From: Prescottella agglutinans
GTDB lineage: Bacteria; Actinomycetota; Actinomycetes; Mycobacteriales; Mycobacteriaceae
Direction: 5' to 3'
Length of the DNA: 64,000 nucleotides
Assembly: GCF_004011865.1 (NCBI RefSeq)
Contig: NZ_RKLP01000002.1
Span: forward strand, 533,814 to 597,813
Part shown: positions 61,777-64,000 of the stretch, piece by piece
Position numbering within the stretch: position 1 is the first letter of the stretch
Layout: each line of letters starts with the position of its first letter
Made by a program: the position numbers and the translations under genes
Notes under the pieces: generated by a model
The model's database searches: none
Told to the model about the DNA's origin: nothing
Seen by the model: only the letters and a program-made list of their open reading frames with translations

Positions 61777-61992
61777 ATGACGACTCACCCCATCGATCCG
61801 CGACGCGGCAGCACGTCCAGTGCACATCGGCGAGCCGCCGGAGCGCTCTGGCTGATTCCATTCCTCCTGCTGCCACTGGTACCGGGCGCGATAGCGGTGG
61901 CGGTCGGTTCCTCCCCGTTCGGCGTCTTCTGGACGACGGTGTGGACCGCGCTCGCAGTAGGAACCGCCGCCGTGTTGTTGACGGCAAGTTGA
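61777..61992 (+). CDS. Small two-helix membrane protein
   Basis: A 71-residue protein with a Ser/Arg-rich N-terminus and two hydrophobic helices (ALWLIPFLLLPLVPGAIAVAV and FWTTVWTALAVGTAAVLLTA). No family is recognised. Coding is plausible by codon position and helix pattern, but there is no strong ribosome site. Confidence 0.55.
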   Translation: MTTHPIDPRRGSTSSAHRRAAGALWLIPFLLLPLVPGAIAVAVGSSPFGVFWTTVWTALAVGTAAVLLTAS

Positions 61993-62031
61993 CCCAGCCG
62001 AGCATCTGGCCGCTCCGGTCGACCGCGCCGC

Positions 62032-62340
62032 CTAGCTTCGCGCTCGCAAGACCTCTGCGAGCTGCTCGACGGTCGGCAACCCGGCCATCCCGCCCTCGGT
62101 CCGGTACACGCGGCACGCGAGCTCGCACACTTGCACCGCATCGTCGAAGGCATCGACGCCGTCGACGAGGATCGTGGGCGATCCCGCGAACGGCGATGAC
62201 GCAGCCTCGGCGTCCGACGCGATTCGGCGGTATCCGATCTCGGTACCCGACTTTCCCGCGGCCTTCGCTGCCTCCTGGACGCGGTCGGCGGCCTCGTGCC
62301 AGTTCGGGCACCCATCGAAATACAGGATCTCCACCTTCAT
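62032..62340 (-). CDS. Thioredoxin-like DF-family protein
   Basis: A 102-residue protein starting MKVEILYFDGCPNWHEA, the hallmark of the DF (seleno)protein family with a thioredoxin-like fold. The usual Cys11 is present (Cys, not Sec). A second Cys pair region is QVCELACRVY. A role in thiol redox or metal handling is inferred. It is convergent with the small membrane protein. Confidence 0.78.
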   Translation of the reverse strand: MKVEILYFDGCPNWHEAADRVQEAAKAAGKSGTEIGYRRIASDAEAASSPFAGSPTILVDGVDAFDDAVQVCELACRVYRTEGGMAGLPTVEQLAEVLRARS

Positions 62341-62679
62341 GCCTTCGATTCTGCCCCGCCGACGACATCCGCCACCAGCGCCGAGCCTTCCTCATTGCAC
62401 CATTCGGAGAATCCTCACTAATCGGATAATCCGCCGATATTCCCCAAACTATCTTTAAGTCGATTTCCGGAAGCCGCAGGTCAGCACGTTGCCCCTCTTG
62501 ACGATCACGGTAAGATCACGGTAGGTTTAAGGCACAGGAAAACACATCCAAAATATTCGACACCATTGTGTTGAATTGTCCGAAATGGACGAATGCATCC
62601 GGCCTGCCGCGGTCGGCCGGAACCCTTCACGCTCGTGCCTGCCCGTACCCGCTCGTCCGCGCTCGCTCAAGGGGGAAAG
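62341..62679. other. A/T-rich promoter region
   Basis: The divergent gap between the DF-family gene and the 62680 gene. It is unusually A/T-rich from 62400 to 62600, and contains CGGATAATCCG (a palindrome) and the promoter described at 62498-62527. No gene is seen. Confidence 0.5.
62498..62527 (+). promoter_or_regulatory. Promoter with a GATCACGGTA direct repeat
   Basis: A TTGACG -35 (62498-62503) and TAGGTT -10 (62522-62527) are 18 bases apart. GATCACGGTA occurs twice in the spacer (62503-62512 and 62514-62523) with an 11-base period, placing both copies on one face of the helix as for a regulator. Confidence 0.6.
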
Positions 62680-63486
62680 TTGTCCGTTGTAGCCACCCCG
62701 TCCGCCTACGCACTCCTGCGCGAGTTCGTCGCGAACAGCCCTCGTCGCCACTATCTGCCCGACACCGAGGGCATCGAGCTGTCGAACCAGGCCGCACTCG
62801 TCCGCGAGGTCGTGGTCACCGTCCAGGCGTGCCTCGAACCGGATCTCCACGCACTGCGGGCGACCGAGAGCGCGGCCGAATCCGAGGACCCGAACTGGAC
62901 CACCGCACCCGGACCTCGGGGCGTCGCGGCCGTCGCCCAGTACGACGAGATCCTCGGCACGCTGCTCGACGCCGCACCGCTGCTCGAGTCCGGCCGGATG
63001 AGCAGCGTCTGGACGCTGCTCGGTTCCGCCACCGACCGACTCCGCATCCTCGCCGCGCTCGAACCGCCCCGCGGGGACGACGTCGCCCGCCAGCTGGCCG
63101 CGTCGTCGGCGCACGCCCGCGCCCGACTCGTCGCGGCGGCGATCGCCGACGACGTCGACCTCGGCCTCCCCGCCACGACCTGCCCGACAGGTGGCCTTTC
63201 GACGGTCCCCGCCCCGGCCCTGCCGACGCCGACACCCGCGATCGCGAATCTGATCGAACGCATCGACCTGGGGTCAACGACCACCCTCGACGGCTCGACG
63301 CAGGAGACCGACTACGACTACCTGGCGATGGTCGGCGGCTTCCAGTTCCGTCTCGGACTCGAGATCATTCGCGCCGCAACGGATTCGCTGTCGGAGATCG
63401 CCAGTCTCGCCGCCGGCGCAGACGTCTGGACCGAGAAGGCCGACGACGTCCGCGCGGCGGTCGAGTTCGCGTGGGAGTGCGTGTAG
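62680..63486 (+). CDS. Unrecognised 268-residue protein
   Basis: I do not recognise the family. It is cytoplasmic and mostly helical, with a leading segment SAYALLREFVANSPRRHYLPD, a central ALEPPRGDDVARQLAASSAHARARLV and an acidic C-terminus ending FAWECV. The start is uncertain: TTG at 62680 has GGGGGAAAG upstream, whereas ATG at 62593 lacks a ribosome site. Its own promoter with a repeated operator suggests dedicated regulation. Confidence 0.7.
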   Translation: MSVVATPSAYALLREFVANSPRRHYLPDTEGIELSNQAALVREVVVTVQACLEPDLHALRATESAAESEDPNWTTAPGPRGVAAVAQYDEILGTLLDAAPLLESGRMSSVWTLLGSATDRLRILAALEPPRGDDVARQLAASSAHARARLVAAAIADDVDLGLPATTCPTGGLSTVPAPALPTPTPAIANLIERIDLGSTTTLDGSTQETDYDYLAMVGGFQFRLGLEIIRAATDSLSEIASLAAGADVWTEKADDVRAAVEFAWECV

Positions 63487-63497
63487 GCCGGCGCGCC

Positions 63498-64000
63498 TCA
63501 GCCCCGCACGCGGGGCGGGGCGAGGTCGACCAGGACGCAGCGGGCGCCCGAGAAGATCGTCGGCATGCACTTGTTGCAGTGGATGCACAGTGACTTCGTG
63601 CGCGACTCCGCCTGGATGCGATTGATCAGGTCGGGCTCGCGCAGCAGCGCGCGCGCCATCGCGACGAACTCGAAACCCTCGGCCATCGCGGTGTCCATGC
63701 CGGCCTTGTCGGTGACACCGCCGAGCAACACCAGCGGCATCTTGACCGCGGCCCGGATCTGACGCGCCTCCTCGAGCATGAACAACGGCTCGTACGGGTA
63801 CGTCTTGATGAACGCCTTGCCGACCATCTGCACGCCGAGCTTGACCGGCTGCGGCATCGCGTTCGCGAAGTCGCGGACCGGGGCATCACCCTTGAACAGG
63901 TACATCGGGTTGAGCAGCGAGCTGCCCATCGTCAGCTCGAGCGCGTCGAGGCTGCCGTCGGCCTCGAGCCACTGCGCCACCTGGATCGCCTCGTCCACCC
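63498..64000 (-). CDS. NADH:flavin oxidoreductase (OYE-type), C-terminal part
   Basis: The C-terminal 166 residues of an old-yellow-enzyme-type TIM-barrel flavoprotein; the N-terminus is beyond the right edge. MPLVLLGGVTDKAGMDTAM and FEFVAMARALLREPDLINRI are the FMN-phosphate-binding strands. It ends with a Cys-rich SLCIHCNKCMPTIFSGARC, the iron-sulfur binding pattern of the 2,4-dienoyl-CoA reductase branch, but lacks the following NAD domain. Confidence 0.85.
   Translation of the reverse strand, partial: VDEAIQVAQWLEADGSLDALELTMGSSLLNPMYLFKGDAPVRDFANAMPQPVKLGVQMVGKAFIKTYPYEPLFMLEEARQIRAAVKMPLVLLGGVTDKAGMDTAMAEGFEFVAMARALLREPDLINRIQAESRTKSLCIHCNKCMPTIFSGARCVLVDLAPPRVRG

Overview
The window is high-GC actinobacterial DNA with dense, short-spaced genes, frequent GTG starts and many 4-base start/stop overlaps. 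A secreted mycolyltransferase-type esterase, a WhiB protein, an F420-type luciferase-like oxidoreductase and an EchA6 orthologue point to a mycolic-acid actinobacterium, most likely Rhodococcus (R. equi/Prescottella-like). The genus call rests on protein resemblance recalled from memory, not on a search. I see no rRNA, tRNA, CRISPR array, insertion sequence or prophage.

Layout. 1-5.5 kb: a truncated surface substrate-binding protein, an Rv0910-like toxin homologue, a DUF485/acetate-type symporter pair, a frameshifted D-aminoacylase-like amidohydrolase and a small Rieske protein. 5.6-11.0 kb: a second symporter with its own small membrane partner, a LytS/LytTR two-component system and a secreted lipase, nearly all overlapping. 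11.0-20.0 kb: Na+/H+ antiporter, Rv0909-like antitoxin homologue, thioesterase, TetR, two flavohemoglobins separated by an orphan gene, and the P-type ATPase CtpE. 20.1-28.6 kb: GH3 glycosidase, metallo-hydrolase plus EchA6, flavin monooxygenase, a WhiB/HNH pair, and DUF1254 and DUF985 proteins. 28.9-36.1 kb: the ahpC-ahpF peroxide-defence locus, an orphan gene next to an Imm51-like immunity gene, TetR/ZapE and the mycolyltransferase. 36.2-49.7 kb: PadR/MFS exporter, aldo-keto reductase, methyltransferase, luciferase-like enzyme, SDR, a four-gene overlapping TetR operon, an ABC-F protein and a copper/DyP-peroxidase cluster. 49.7-54.3 kb: Xre, membrane protein, ABC exporter operon and a fused carboxyltransferase (AccD3-like). 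54.3-58.1 kb: two adjacent secreted YVTN beta-propeller proteins with Gly-Ser-Leu tails, and three copies of a 43-53 bp palindrome, each just after a stop codon. 58.1-64.0 kb: GPP34, DNA alkylation repair protein, propionyl-CoA synthetase, small proteins and a truncated flavin oxidoreductase.

How it fits together. Homologues of genes that are neighbours in Mycobacterium tuberculosis (accD3, echA6, Rv0906, ctpE, Rv0909, Rv0910, recalled from memory) are all present here but spread over about 53 kb with other genes between them. The toxin and antitoxin homologues lie almost 12 kb apart. Recurrent themes are carboxylate uptake, nitrosative and oxidative defence, acyl-CoA metabolism and cell-envelope surface proteins. 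Several genes appear to be leaderless, with a -10 hexamer 6-7 bases before the start codon. The features most worth following up are the palindrome family with the propeller genes, the tandem flavohemoglobins with an orphan partner and an ATT start, and the dispersed toxin/antitoxin homologues.
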